DNA of 64,000 bases, from positions 11,573,069-11,637,068 of the forward strand of contig CM042913.1 in NCBI GenBank assembly GCA_023653625.1, given 5' to 3'. The position numbers and the translations under genes are program-made. Origin of the DNA: Triadica sebifera. Lineage: Eukaryota > Streptophyta > Magnoliopsida > Malpighiales > Euphorbiaceae. Shown here one piece after another: positions 10,950-23,338 of the stretch (position 1 is the first letter of the stretch; each line of letters opens with the position of its first letter). The notes below the pieces were generated by a model that searched no databases, was not told the DNA's origin, and worked only from the letters and a program-made list of their open reading frames with translations.

Positions 10950-13239
10950 TACTATGATTTATAGCATTACTATTACCATTTTCTTCAACAAAAAATGTAA
11001 TACCTCATTCCAAGAAGAAAATGAATAAAGCAAGTCCATCGTCAAAGAAATTTCCTATCTATGTGAAAAATAACACTACTACCAAGTCTTGAAACATTAC
11101 AGTCAATGGTTATTTGACCTATTACTTCGATATTTTATTACCATGCTTTTTTTAATCTTTGTAAATAATAATTTAAACTAATATTTTAATATCATATTAA
11201 TATCTTCATTTATATATGTTATGCTATAATATTAATCCATTTACATATCAATTATATAAATTTTATGAGTATGTTGCAATGCATATATCCTAGTTGAAAA
11301 TATATTGCTCTTATTTGTCGAGATATTTAAAATTTTGTTAGAATATGTCTCAATTTCGAGATTCCTTACAAACAAAAAAAAAATAATAATATTGTTAGAA
11401 TGCACGGGTGGTTTTAGAGGGGACAGGGAAGCCTTGACCCTCCCTAACTTTGGAAAAAATTAATATAGTATCTACAATTATTTAAAAAAAAAATTGTCCC
11501 TTCCAAAAAAAATAATAAAAGTGTATTTTATTATGATAGAAAATTTAAAAAATACACATTTATTAATAAGTATAAAAATTTCAATAAGTAATCAAACAAT
11601 TATTTTTTTTACAATAAAATCTAAGTGGTGATTATTATCTAAAAGTCAAATACAATAATGAATTAGTAATTTCGATATTATTATTTTCCTAATTTCTAAG
11701 AGTACAACAGAAAAAGAGCAAAAAAAAAGTGTTTTTTCCTTAATAGCATGTTCTTTCCTTTCTCTAAATCCCTAAATTTTATCTTTTATTTTTTCTTCTC
11801 TTTCTTATAATTACCAATTTCTCTTAAGTAATTATATATCTCAATTCTCAACTCAAGTCTTGTAATACATGAAAAACATTAATTAAGAAAATTAATTTTT
11901 GATTTTTGTTATTTTTATCATTTGATACAAAAAAGTCTAAGCATGTGAGTTGTGTGACAATTGATGAAATCTATTCAATAAAAGAGTAGCTGACACAACT
12001 TAAATAATGAAGTATGAATATTTGTCATATATATTATCTCTTGAAATCTATTAATATATATAAAGCACAAGTGTATATTACTGTAGTTATTATAGCCACT
12101 TACCAAATTTAGTCATTCTCTCCAAAACGTTGACGTTTCATTTAGCCAATCCCTTTTAAAATAAAATGGTACCTTTTCAATTTCACCATAAAGCATTCCA
12201 CTCCACTAAACACAATGCTATTTTTTCATTCTTTAGCAACCTATTCCCTGCTCGCTGGAGAAGATTATATCGTTAAAACCCTAAAAAAAATTGCAAAAAA
12301 GTCGAGTTCATAGCTGAAATATGTTCATTTACTATATTATCTAATTTTCAAATAAAAATGCAAATTTACAAAGAAAAAAAATCAATACTTTGACAAAAAG
12401 CAAAAATTTAAGCAAAATGAGCTAAGTTTCATCTGTAATAGATTTAATATTCACAAGTTGAGTTGTGTAACTAGTGAAAGGTACAAAATGATATTGGAAT
12501 TAAAGCAAAATCAACAGTTAGAAACTAACAGTGTGAGAAACAAAAGAAAGCGAATCAAGGAGAAAAACCTTACCATAAATCAAAATCTAAGTAAAGAAAG
12601 TGCAGAACTTGAGGTTTTAGACTCTAAAATTTGAAGAAACAAACGAGATGAGCTTCTTTCATTATGGATTGTTGGATCATTATCGTAGCAACACAAAGAT
12701 AGCGAGATTTAGTTATAATCAAAGTGAGATTAAGAAAAAGAGAACATGTGAGAGTGTTCAGATCATTTAATATGATAAAGAGCAGAAACCTCCCAATGAG
12801 GATTTTGATGTGCCAACGTTTTTATTGCAGAGAGTAGAGAACATATGAAAGAAATTTGAGATATAGTCTATGGAGTGAAGAAGACGATGGGACATACAAT
12901 GTTCTTAAAATGATTTTATTTATGACCCATTTTTCCAATTTTTAAAGGGGTAGAAGCTATGGAACTTTGTGCATTGATCACCCCATGGACTCCATTGCAA
13001 AAGACCTTTGCATCTACTGTCATCAACATTACCATTAAACACGTTTTCCAAAATGAAGCTTTACTAGACTTGAGTTGACCACATTTGATAAATATTTATT
13101 TATGAAAATCAAATTTTATTTATAATTAGAATTGTTGTTGTGGTAATTGGATTTTATTTATTATTAATAAGAATATATTATTTAAAATAATTTTAATAAT
13201 TATTAATTTAATTTATATAAATCAAAATGTAAGTATATC
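10950..13239. other. intergenic region, probable repeat relics
   Basis: Mixed AT-rich DNA. A stretch at about 11400-11520 (GGGGACAGGGAAGCCTTGACCC, then ATTGTCCCTTCC) resembles common plant repeat fragments. From 12060 to 13060 the sequence is less AT-rich but has no long frame and no recognisable protein. No tRNA, rRNA or terminal repeat was identified. Confidence 0.35.
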
Positions 13240-13439
13240 TGTAACACCCTTTACCCTTCCGTACATCCATCTATATACCAGACGGATAAAAAATACTACA
13301 GAAAATAGAATTTTTTTTTAAAAAATAAATACACCTTTAATTTTAAAACATACTTAATATAAGAGATTTAAAATATAATAAAAGTTTATGCATACACACA
13401 TTTTTTCTATATACATGCTATAATGAAAATTTAAAAACT

Positions 13440-13474
<35 letters not shown>

Positions 13475-15509
13475 ACATCTAACAAAAAGACCAACCCGTT
13501 TTGGGTGGCTGCCACTGCTGTTGCTGTGTTCTATTATATAGGTTCCTAAGTCAGAGTCTCTATCTACAAGTCAGGACGTTCTCTACTACTCTGGTAACCT
13601 ATGCGAGAGAAAACAAATTCTCACATTGAGTATATAATTCAGTGGTGCAAAAAATTCTTATAATAATAATCATTAAAATAAAACATAGATTAAAAATAAA
13701 ACCAATTCAAAATTTACATTTCTTTCTGTAAATACAAAAATATAATGTTTTTATACTTCAATGTACCGCTAAGTTCTTAATAATATATTTTTCATATACT
13801 CACATATTATAATATCTTAGACTTGCTCATAGAGAATCAAATAGGTATCATATTACATTTCAACTTATGATCCACAAAAATGCACAGGATCCAAATGTAA
13901 TATGACTTAGTCCACAGAAATGTACAAAATCACAATATTTTATTGGTCCACAAAAAATGTACAGGACCATAATTTTTACCCTATTGGCATACCAACAATA
14001 CCCTAGTTCACGTCTAAGCTAACATGTGGAAAAAATTATCATATTCATAATTTACTTCATTTTTCATAAAATTAATAAATATTTTTTCCATATCAAAATA
14101 ATTATCATCATATGAAATTTTTCAAATTTAAATTTTCTGGAAAAAAATATATTTTCAACTCAATAATTGTAAAAATTTCAATTTTCACATAAAATATATT
14201 TATATGACTAATATTATAAGGGTAGTTGCACTAACATTTTTATGTTCTGCCGGTGTCTGTCAGTACTTTCCTCTTATCTTGGAATGACATCTGATCTGAC
14301 GTCGCACCTAGAGATAAAAATTTTCAATTAACTATTGAACCCTTAAGACATAAAATCTAGCAAAATTTAAAATTTTCACTCTCACGGATATCAAGATCCT
14401 ATAATTAAAATTTTCTCATTATACGTTTTTAACGTATAAATCACGATTTTTTTCGTCATTACTCTATCTGATGCAACCAAAAATTCAAATATAAATTTTT
14501 TTTATAATATTTTTTTTTTATTTTTTCGCCTCCAAAACTATTTTTCTCCATTTATTTCATTTATTTCTTTTATTCTTCTAATGTCCATTTCCAATTCAAG
14601 AATTTTCATTAATTCAATAAATAGTCTAAAAATTCCAAATAACTTCCTATCATCATTTTAACTCATTTTTTTTTTCATTTTTCCTCATCAATTTTACCAA
14701 AAAAATATTCAACAACTCTCAATAAATTTTTTCATAATTAGGCTAAAAATCTAAAAATTTTCCAAAAATCCTATTAAAATTTTCTTTCATCCCAAAATTT
14801 ATTTTCCACTTCTAAACACTCCAATCAACTCTATTATCTTCAATTTAAGACAAAATTCCTCTAAAATATTTTTTTCAAAATTTAACCATAATTATGAAAA
14901 TTCTCTAAAAATTCCACAAAAATTTCTAAAATTTATTTTCATCAATTATTCACTCAATCCATCATCCTCAAAGCTTATTCTCTTCATTTCCTATTTTTAT
15001 CTAATTATTCAAGATTTTTTCCATAAACCCTAATTTTTGCATCAACCAAATATCAACACATCACACCACACTTCAATAAATAATTATGACAATAATCAAA
15101 CCAATAAAATCACATGAAGAAGGAACAAAATATTACATTCTTCAAATGGGTATCAAGCAAATCTTTGATTTTCTTTTTTTGTCAAAACTCCACCATTTTT
15201 CTTTTTTTTTTGCACACCAATCTAACTTTAATTCTTTTAATTGTTGAATAATATGATTTGAAGAAGAAAAATTGAAGAACTCAAGGGATTTGGAGCTTAG
15301 AGGGTTTCGGCCATGGAAGAGAGAAGGAAGAAGATGGGAATTTATGATTTTTGAAGAATTTCTAATTAATTTCTTATATATACCCCAATTAATTTTATTA
15401 ATCATAATTAATTCTTTAATTAACCTCCTCATTGGCCAATAGCACAATTAATTATCTCATAATATTGACACATAACCCTATCAAAATCTAATTAATTTTG
15501 ACTTAACCA
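13240..15509 (-). mobile_element. Ty3/Gypsy-like long LTR block A (probably solo LTR, reverse orientation)
   Basis: The block begins with TGTAACACCC, the reverse complement of a common plant Gypsy LTR 3' terminus (GGGTGTTACA). On the minus strand a TATA-like TATATATAAG lies near 15372-15382. It is followed downstream by a C/T-rich leader with ATGGCCGAAACCC, as expected for an LTR promoter and transcript start. About 363 bases from the left terminus lies a GCGAGAGAAAAC...TTCTCACATTGAG hairpin with GTGGTGCA. It matches the equivalent point of block B, which supports one family. No internal coding region is present. The right end and the target duplication are not resolved. Confidence 0.45.
13441..13472. 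repeat. (AT)n microsatellite
   Basis: About 15 AT dinucleotides within LTR-like block A. Confidence 0.9.
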
Positions 15510-15513
15510 ATTT

Positions 15514-17999
15514 TGTGACGCCCCACTTATATAGTAGGAATAATCCCACATATATAAGAAGGATGTCACAAGCTTAACTTGATAAATCTGCTCGGATTAA
15601 TTTTTTTTTCATTTTAAATAACTTAATCTATTTATTTATTTATATTGGTTTAGGCAGGTCATCCTAATTAATAATATATATATCATTATATTGTTCACAC
15701 ATATGACACCTAATTACATTACTTAATTATTTACATACACAATATGAACATATGAGTCAAGTCCACCACAAACCATATACATAGTCAACCAAGAAAAGAA
15801 AAGAAAAAAAACTATTAAATAACCAACCCTCTAACTATATTTCTTGTGTCTCTGCTGATATGGGTTTGGATTTCTTTCCTGACCACTTCACTTCCTACCG
15901 TCTATAGTTCCAATTCCTGCGTGAGAAAAACTCACGCTAAGCTATCTATAGATTAGTGGTACATATAGGCATTAAGTTTTCCCAAGCAGTCACACAAATA
16001 CATGTCTCAAATAATTCATGACACATTGAAATTTTATTGCATATTTGTCATATAAAAGAATTAACCACATCACATAGCAGTATAAGCATAATAATCATAT
16101 TCAATAATTAAGTTCTCACTACCTCATATAAGCATTTCATTTCTTAATCACTTATGTCAATAATATAATTCTCACATTTCATTCCAAAGTCTTTAATTAG
16201 TATCAGCCCAAATCTCATTCCCAAACTGTTCGGATATGGGGTGTGAAATAGGGGCGCTCGCGGAGCTTAAGTCACATTGACCGAATATAATCATGTTATA
16301 TGTGTGTAATCAGGATCAGGGGCGCTCCTAGAGCTTAAGCCACCTTGTCCTTAAATCATATCCATAGCGGTACCGTAACGTTCCCCATAATGGTGCACCA
16401 TCTATCCTATATTAGTCCTCAGGTAGAGAAATGGGCAATTAACACCATTAATTTCTTGTTTTTATAACCAATACTCAATTCACATTAACACAATCATATA
16501 CTCACCATTTTATTTCAAAACCAAGTGATAGCAGGATATTTTATCAAATATTAGCATAATGTTAAGTTCATAGTCAATAACATTTCTATAATTGTAAAAC
16601 ATGTCATAATATACTATTTAATCATTGTGACAAATAATTCATGTCATGCACACACAATCATGCATCAGGGCAAAACATAATACATATATGTACAAATCTC
16701 GACAGTATTTTCCTTTTCCAAAATATAAGTTCAGAGCTTGTTCACTTTTGTTGGTCTTCTTCTTGTTGAAATCCTAATTTAAAAATATAATTAATTAATA
16801 GCTTGATAAAATATTTATTCTTAATATAATTTAAATAAATAACTAGAATTTCTATTAAGCTAGAACAAGATCTCTAAGGACTGTTGGATTAATAACTTTT
16901 TCTATACTTATCCAATTTATATGATTCTTGATCCTAATTAAATATAATATGTAAAACTAAAATATACTAAAATTTCAGAATTTTTGAACCTTTACATAAT
17001 TTGTGGTATAATTTTAAATATTTCCCTGTTTTCTGCCCTTAGGCAGTTTCGAGGTACCAAATTCAAAAATTCATAGCTTTCACGTTTTAGCTTAAATTAT
17101 TCTGAAAAATATTTATACAGTTATATAGGTTAATTTTGAACATTTTTCATGTTTAACTCATTTCCAAATTCGGTCTCTAAGATTCTCAAATATTGGCGGA
17201 TCTATAACTGGTTCAACATAGAGTATCAACCCGACCAGTTTAATTGTTCAGCTCATAACTCACAAAATACATGATATTTTAAGGTGAAACCTTCACATAA
17301 ATATAGATCAGATATAGGAGTAAAACTTTTATATTTTTAACTTTGGCTAATTCGATCTAAAAATAGGTGAAATATAAGGACGAATTTACTAGAACTGAAT
17401 AGGTATATGAAACCAGCTCAATCAAGGAACAATTATAGATCATTTCAGAATAACTCAACCTACACAAGAGAAATTTATACGAAATTTTTCATAGAACTCA
17501 ATAACTTATATACCTACAACTTTCATGTTTTATAAAACCTCGGATTAAGCCACTAAGATAATCAATTTTTACAAAAACCATAGGTCATTTAGTTGATATG
17601 TCTCCCTGAACCAGTTTTATTCAAATAACCATATCTCTTCATATACTCAAAATAATTCAATCAAATTTCGCAGAGAGATACAAAAGACATAGATGAACAA
17701 CTTTTATGTTTTATACTTCTTCAAATTTGGTTGATAACTCACTCAAAAATCAAGTGCCAAATACTGATAATATACAGTCCTAATACTCTAAAAATACAAG
17801 AATAATTGAGAGATGATCACTTACCAAGAACAAATCTATTTGAAGTGAACTTCTTGAAAATCATGGAGGCTGGTGGTTGGAGGAAGAAGAAGAGTGGAGA
17901 TAAGATTGGTGTGGAGATAAGGTTGATGTTATTATGACATTAAATGCATTTAACTCAAATACACTCCCCCCTCCCACAAAACCACATTCGGCCCCCCTT

Positions 18000-18039
<40 letters not shown>

Positions 18040-18560
18040 TTGTTCTATTTTAATTAATTATTTATTTATTTACTTTTTTATATGTATTAAATTTCACTAT
18101 CTTTTATTAAACTGTAATTTTACTATGATATGCCTAACCAAATTAAATTTTATCAATCTATTTAGTTCATTTTTATTTCTTATTTAATAATTTACTCAAT
18201 TTATTTTAATATCTAATATCAATCATATAGTTTCTATGCATATCAAATACTTATTCTAACTAGATGCTAATTAGTGACCATTACAAATTTCCAACCAACC
18301 AAAATTTTTCTTCATAATAAATTTTAATTCTCCAAAATTCAACCTCCAAACAATTTAATTTCATCAAATTAAATATTTTAAAAATTATAAAATAATTTTC
18401 TCTTTGAAACGGTCTCTTCGATTTTGCAAAATGATCACCGGTGCAAAAATCGAGTTTTTACGGATTAATCATTTTTTTTAATTTGACCCGTAAAAATTCA
18501 TTTGCCGTCCTATTTCTAATTTATCAGTTTTTAAAATCTTAAAATTAAATTTCGATCACA
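15514..18560 (-). mobile_element. Ty3/Gypsy-like long LTR block B, adjacent to block A
   Basis: The block starts with TGTGACGCCCC, again the reverse complement of a Gypsy-type LTR end. About 405 bases in comes a GCGTGAGAAAAACTCACGC hairpin followed by GATTAGTGGTACATA, the counterpart of the hairpin in block A. Features include two copies of GGGGCGCTC...GAGCTTAAG (about 16252 and 16320). A minus-strand GGCCGAATGTGG lies near 17975-17990, comparable to the ATGGCCGAAACCC of block A. There is no gag or pol. The right boundary is uncertain; a poly-T run (18009-18036) and an AT-rich tail follow. Confidence 0.4.
18009..18036. repeat. poly-T tract
   Basis: About 28 uninterrupted T residues within block B. 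Confidence 0.9.
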
Positions 18561-18616
18561 TCGACTTAATTGTGATCACAAACACATCTCTCTATCTCTT
18601 GGTCCAAAAAATCAGA

Positions 18617-18690
18617 CTGTAAACCTGTACTGAGAATTAATTTTCCACAATTCAAATCAATAACCTCAAAATCTCAGTACAGGTTTACAG
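18617..18690. repeat. perfect 19-bp inverted repeat
   Basis: Bases 18617-18635 (CTGTAAACCTGTACTGAGA) are the exact reverse complement of 18672-18690, with 36 bases between. Immediately downstream, AGCATATTAAATAATTT...CATGAATTT occurs twice (about 18689 and 18780), so the hairpin sits at the edge of a short direct duplication. Confidence 0.8.
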
Positions 18691-18837
18691 CATATTAAAT
18701 AATTTTGCATGAATTTAATTTTAAGAAATTAAAAACTAGACTTTTATTTTAAGTTGTAAGGATAAAAAAATAGACTTTTAAGCATATTAAATAATTTACA
18801 TGAATTTTATAATTAAATTGATGGCTTTTTTGTTTTT

Positions 18838-18845
18838 TTGTTTTG

Positions 18846-18876
<31 letters not shown>

Positions 18877-18900
18877 TTTTTGTTTTTTTTTTTTTTTTTG
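18838..18900. repeat. (TTTTG)n microsatellite and poly-T
   Basis: About seven TTTTG units run into T-rich sequence. The Lys/Asn-rich frames on the minus strand here are artefacts of this repeat. Confidence 0.9.
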
Positions 18901-19182
18901 TAGTGGGAGGTTTTATATTCTTTAATCTCAACGATATAAATGTCAAACTCGGAATGAAACAAATTGATAAAGTGAGATATGAGTTCAATAAAATGTTGAA
19001 ATTTTTTCCTCTTACTGTGAGTTTGTTGCCTTGGTAGTTTTAATGGAGAGTGAAATTGAAGAAGAAAATAGATGTTTTCAAAATTTGATCCCTCCACTTT
19101 GTTTATATGGAGTTTAGCATTTTATTAAGAGTAATTGGGTTTAGGTGGGGAATCGGGGTATATGTGTAGTGTTTTTAAGTTG

Positions 19183-19219
<37 letters not shown>
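19183..19219. repeat. (TTA)n microsatellite
   Basis: About twelve TTA units. Confidence 0.9.
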
Positions 19220-19222
<3 letters not shown>

Positions 19223-19560
19223 TGTCATGTTGGATATCAAAGCACATCATATAATTAAAATAACTATTTGAATTATTAATTAAATATTTTATTATCAGTT
19301 TTTTTTTCTCAAGTAAAATGATGCATTTGAGTTTCCTTTTAAATTATATATTTTTTATGAGATTGTATTACTTATATTATTTTTGCTATATTTTAATATT
19401 ATCTGTTGTATTTATTGTCTAATTTTTTTTCAAATACAATACGAGTGCTATTCATATGAAGTGTATGTGTGTGTATATATATATAAAGAGAGAACTTATT
19501 TTATAAAATTAAATTTAATGAACATATTATTCTTTTATTTTTTTCTTTTATTATCTTTAA

Positions 19561-20392
19561 GAACTCGTTTGATTAAAGGGTGTGATTGAAAATGAATGAG
19601 AATAAAAATAAAAAATAATTAATTTTAGTATATTATTTGGTTCATTTTTATTTATTAAAAAATGAGAATAAAATTTCATCTATATATGTTTTGTTAAATA
19701 TTATATTATTTCATATTTAAAAAGAATGAGAATAAAATTTAACTTGTATACGTTTTATTCATAAAATTGGTTCATTTTTATTTTATATTAAAGAATGAGA
19801 ATCAATTTCATATTTTATATTATTTTTAATATGTACACTTTTAAAAAATATAATAATTGAAAAAAATTATAATTTATTATAAAAATATTATAAATATAAA
19901 ATTACCATGGTTAATCAATTTTATATGTATTAATAATTAAAAATTGAAAACTATAATTAAATTAATAATTAATTTTTTTTAAAATTCTTTTCTAATATAG
20001 ATTTTTATTGCAATTTTATAGAAAACTATATATTCGGTTCTATATTTAAAACAAAAATAAAAATAAATATAAAAAAATATTTGTAAAAATAAAAAAACTT
20101 AACTTGTTTGTAAATAAAAGTTGAATTTTAAATATATTTCAAAATATGTATATTTGTATATTTAACTCATAATTTATATAAAAAAAGTAGAAAATTTTAT
20201 ATTTTTTTAGCTAATTTGACTTAATTTTTATGAAAATGATATTTTGTAATGAGAAACGAAAATAGGTAATTTCTATTGTTAAAGAAATCTCTTTCTCGTT
20301 ACATTTTATTTTTTTTGCTAACTAAGTATTAACAATAAAATTATTCATTCTTATTTCCATTTCCACCCTATTTTTTTACCAAGCAAACACCC
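19561..20392. mobile_element. candidate DNA-transposon relic with degenerate TIRs, flanked by TTAA
   Basis: Left end GAACTCGTTTGATTAAAGGG and the reverse complement of the right end, GGGTGTTTGCTTGGTAAAAA, align as a degenerate inverted repeat. Both then continue into a GGGTG-GAAATG-GAATAAGAAT type block. TTAA flanks both sides (19557-19560 and 20393-20396). Inside are repeated AAAGAATGAGAATAAAATTT and TTGGTTCATTTTTATT motifs. No transposase is present. The assignment is moderate because the DNA is AT-rich and the TIRs are diverged. Confidence 0.45.
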
Positions 20393-20783
20393 TTAAATGT
20401 ATGAAATTAGCGAAAGTATTAATTGTGCATTTCTCATTTTCATCATTATTTTACTTTTTTTAATTAATTAATAAAAATATTATTTTTAATCAAAATTAAA
20501 TTTGTTGAATCATTTGGTTAATTATTATATAAAAAAAGAACTTATGCTGAAATTTTTGATTATGAAGATTTATATCTCTAAATCCAAACTTAAAGATGGA
20601 TTTTTCAAAATATGATGCATTATAGCCCAGTTATTAGGCATAAAGGGTTCTGCAATTGCATAATTTGGTTTATTTCCAGATTTCAAATAACAGCAGTGTC
20701 TAAGAAAATGCAACAGAAATACAGTGAGGTGTAGACTGAAGTTGTGAAGTTGGAAATTGGAATCCTCAATTGAAGAAGTAAAG
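20393..20783 (+). promoter_or_regulatory. upstream region and probable 5' UTR of the BAM8-like gene
   Basis: This is the DNA between the TTAA-flanked element and the ATG at 20784. The proximal 100 bases lose the AT-rich character (CAGCAGTGTC, GTGAGGTGTAGACTGAAG), as expected for a 5' UTR. An upstream ATG near 20708 is out of frame. I could not pick a convincing TATA box. Confidence 0.4.
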
Positions 20784-23302
20784 ATGAACAGCAGCAATAA
20801 CAACAATCAAGATCTTCTAATTGATCCCCAATCCCAAATCCAAACCCCTCTTAATCAATCTGATACTTATCCCCAACCTCAACCCCATCCTGTTCAACCA
20901 AATTCCCACTTCCACCCTCAATCTCAATCCCAGCCCCAGCCCCAGCCCCGTCGCCCCCGTGGCTTCGCCGCAACTGCCGCCGCACAAGCAGCAGCAGCAG
21001 CTTCTTCCACATCAACAGACCCTACGAACACCGTTTCCGTCGGCAGTGTCTCAGGTAAGGGCAAGAGAGAGAGGGAGAAAGAGAAAGAGCGGACAAAGCT
21101 TCGAGAACGCCACCGCCGAGCTATCACTAGTCGAATGCTTTCGGGGCTTAGGCAATATGGTAATTTCCCTCTTCCTGCTCGTGCCGACATGAACGATGTC
21201 CTTGCTGCCCTCGCGCGTGAGGCTGGCTGGACTGTTGAGGCTGATGGCACCACTTATAGGCAATCTCCTCCTCCTTCTCAAATGGTTTGTGGGTCTTGCT
21301 TCCTTTTTTTTTTTAATGGTTTTGTATCTGGGTTTTTCTTCTTTCTTGTAAAAATGGCTACTTTACAATTCATAATTGTTAATTGATAATGATTAGGCAT
21401 CGTTTGCTGCGAGATCAGTGGAAAGCCCACTCTCGACTTCTTCTTTGAAAACCTGCTCCGGGAAAGCAGCTGCATTGGAATGTCAACCATCTGCTCTAAG
21501 AATTGATGAGAGTTTGTCCCCGGCATCTCTCGATTCAGTGGTGATGACAGAGGGAGATATGAGTGAGAAATTTGCTGGTGCCAGTCCTATCAATTCAGTT
21601 GATTGCTTGGATGCTGATCAGGTAGTTGTCTACCCCGAGTGTTTAATGATTTTCTCTACTTCTGTGAGTAATCTGAGTACGGTATATAACTTATTTTGAA
21701 TATTGTTTTTGTTTATTTATGTTGTAATTCAAGAGATATGCGGGCATATTTGGAGAATGATTGAATTAAATGCAGTTGGAACCTCCCCTTTTTATGTCTT
21801 ATTTTTGAGTATCATGAATTTATCTGGAATTCAAATTCAAAGAATATGATGAAAATTTGCGGCAAAGGAAACAAATTAATATTGGACAAAAAGTACATTT
21901 AGTCTAAATTTTCATGGCTGTTCTTCTTCGTGCTTCTTTATCCTTCTTGGTATCAGCTGAACTAATTGCTTTGCTATTGTTTCCAAATAAAAAGGTTAAT
22001 GTATTTGTTTTTTTGTATCATTCTGACGTTGATCATAAACATGGTTGACCTAAAAGGATTTGTAAAGCATTCTTCAGAACCATATCGCATCAATCAAATA
22101 AAATAATTTCATTTGAAGTTCCATCTTCTTAAGCTAAGTTGTAGCGATATGATTGTGGTTTCATTGAAGTTCCAGGCACTATAACAGTAGATGCAGATTC
22201 AATTTTCATGCAGGTTTCACCATCAATGAAAGCTTTAAAAAATTGAAGCATACCTCCAGTTTTTCATTTTTTTTTGGATAAGGTGCCAGAAACTAGAGAC
22301 TTGTCTATTCTATACTTCAAGTCATTAAAATACCAAATATTCTTCATGTTGCTGTAAGCCTTTACAATGTTCCACTGCAAAATAAATTAGTAATACCTAG
22401 GATCTGTAAGTTCTGATAACACACTTGTGTCAAATAGGTTTGGTGACTTAGCATTGAAGTTAATTCAAGTGCTAAAAGGATACTTGGGTATGCAAAGGGG
22501 ATGGTTAGGGATCAAATTTGAAGAAGGAAATCGATTTTTTGTGGCTATTTATATAGTAGCTGGTTTGCACTATGAATGACAATTTTATTCTTTTGAGGCT
22601 TATGGATCGGAAATTAATTAGGGTTTGAGTAAGAAATTCTAAATATCAATTGGTTGCAATTTTCTTGTGAAACTGATAAAAGAAAAAGAAAATTCCAAAC
22701 TTCAAGTCTAGAATTCCTTAGGCATCACAAACCTGGTTCTTTTGGAATCACAGATATTGTGTTTGAGAGAGAGATTTAGTTGGATAGGAAAGGAAATGGT
22801 AGTTAATCCATGGGATTGGAAAGTAAATGAAATTAGTGGTTAATCAATTATTCATGTTTGGTGTTTAAAGGATAGAAATGGATTTAGTACAAAGGATACG
22901 ATAATCCTATTTTTTTTTAAAAGAAAAAAACTCTGATTTGATGAATAATTTTTTCCTCTTTATTACTTCTTTTCTAATCTCATTAAGCTTCCAAACAAAA
23001 GATAGTGCTTTACTCTTTCCAATCCAAACTAAATGTTAGCAATTAACTGCAATACAATATAAAGGAAACATAATTGGTTGAAAATTCTTTTGAATTTTGT
23101 TTATCGACACTCTTGTATGGAAAAAAGTTATTATAAGCATAAGCAAAAAATTCAATGTACTTCTAACAGATAAGTGCTTGAACTCCTAATCCTAGAAGGA
23201 TTTGGACTGCAGATGTAAAACTATAGAAATTAGCCATAACAAACAAAGACCAATTAAAGTGATAGATATAAAACAATAACTGTAACCCCTTACCTTTAAG
23301 TG

Positions 23303-23338
<36 letters not shown>

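Noticed and set aside
15142..15447. 101-codon minus-strand frame
   Set aside because: It coincides with the promoter and leader of an LTR-like block and has no protein similarity; treated as LTR sequence.
18749..19097. Lys/Asn/Thr-rich minus-strand frames
   Set aside because: Product of the (TTTTG)n and poly-T tract.
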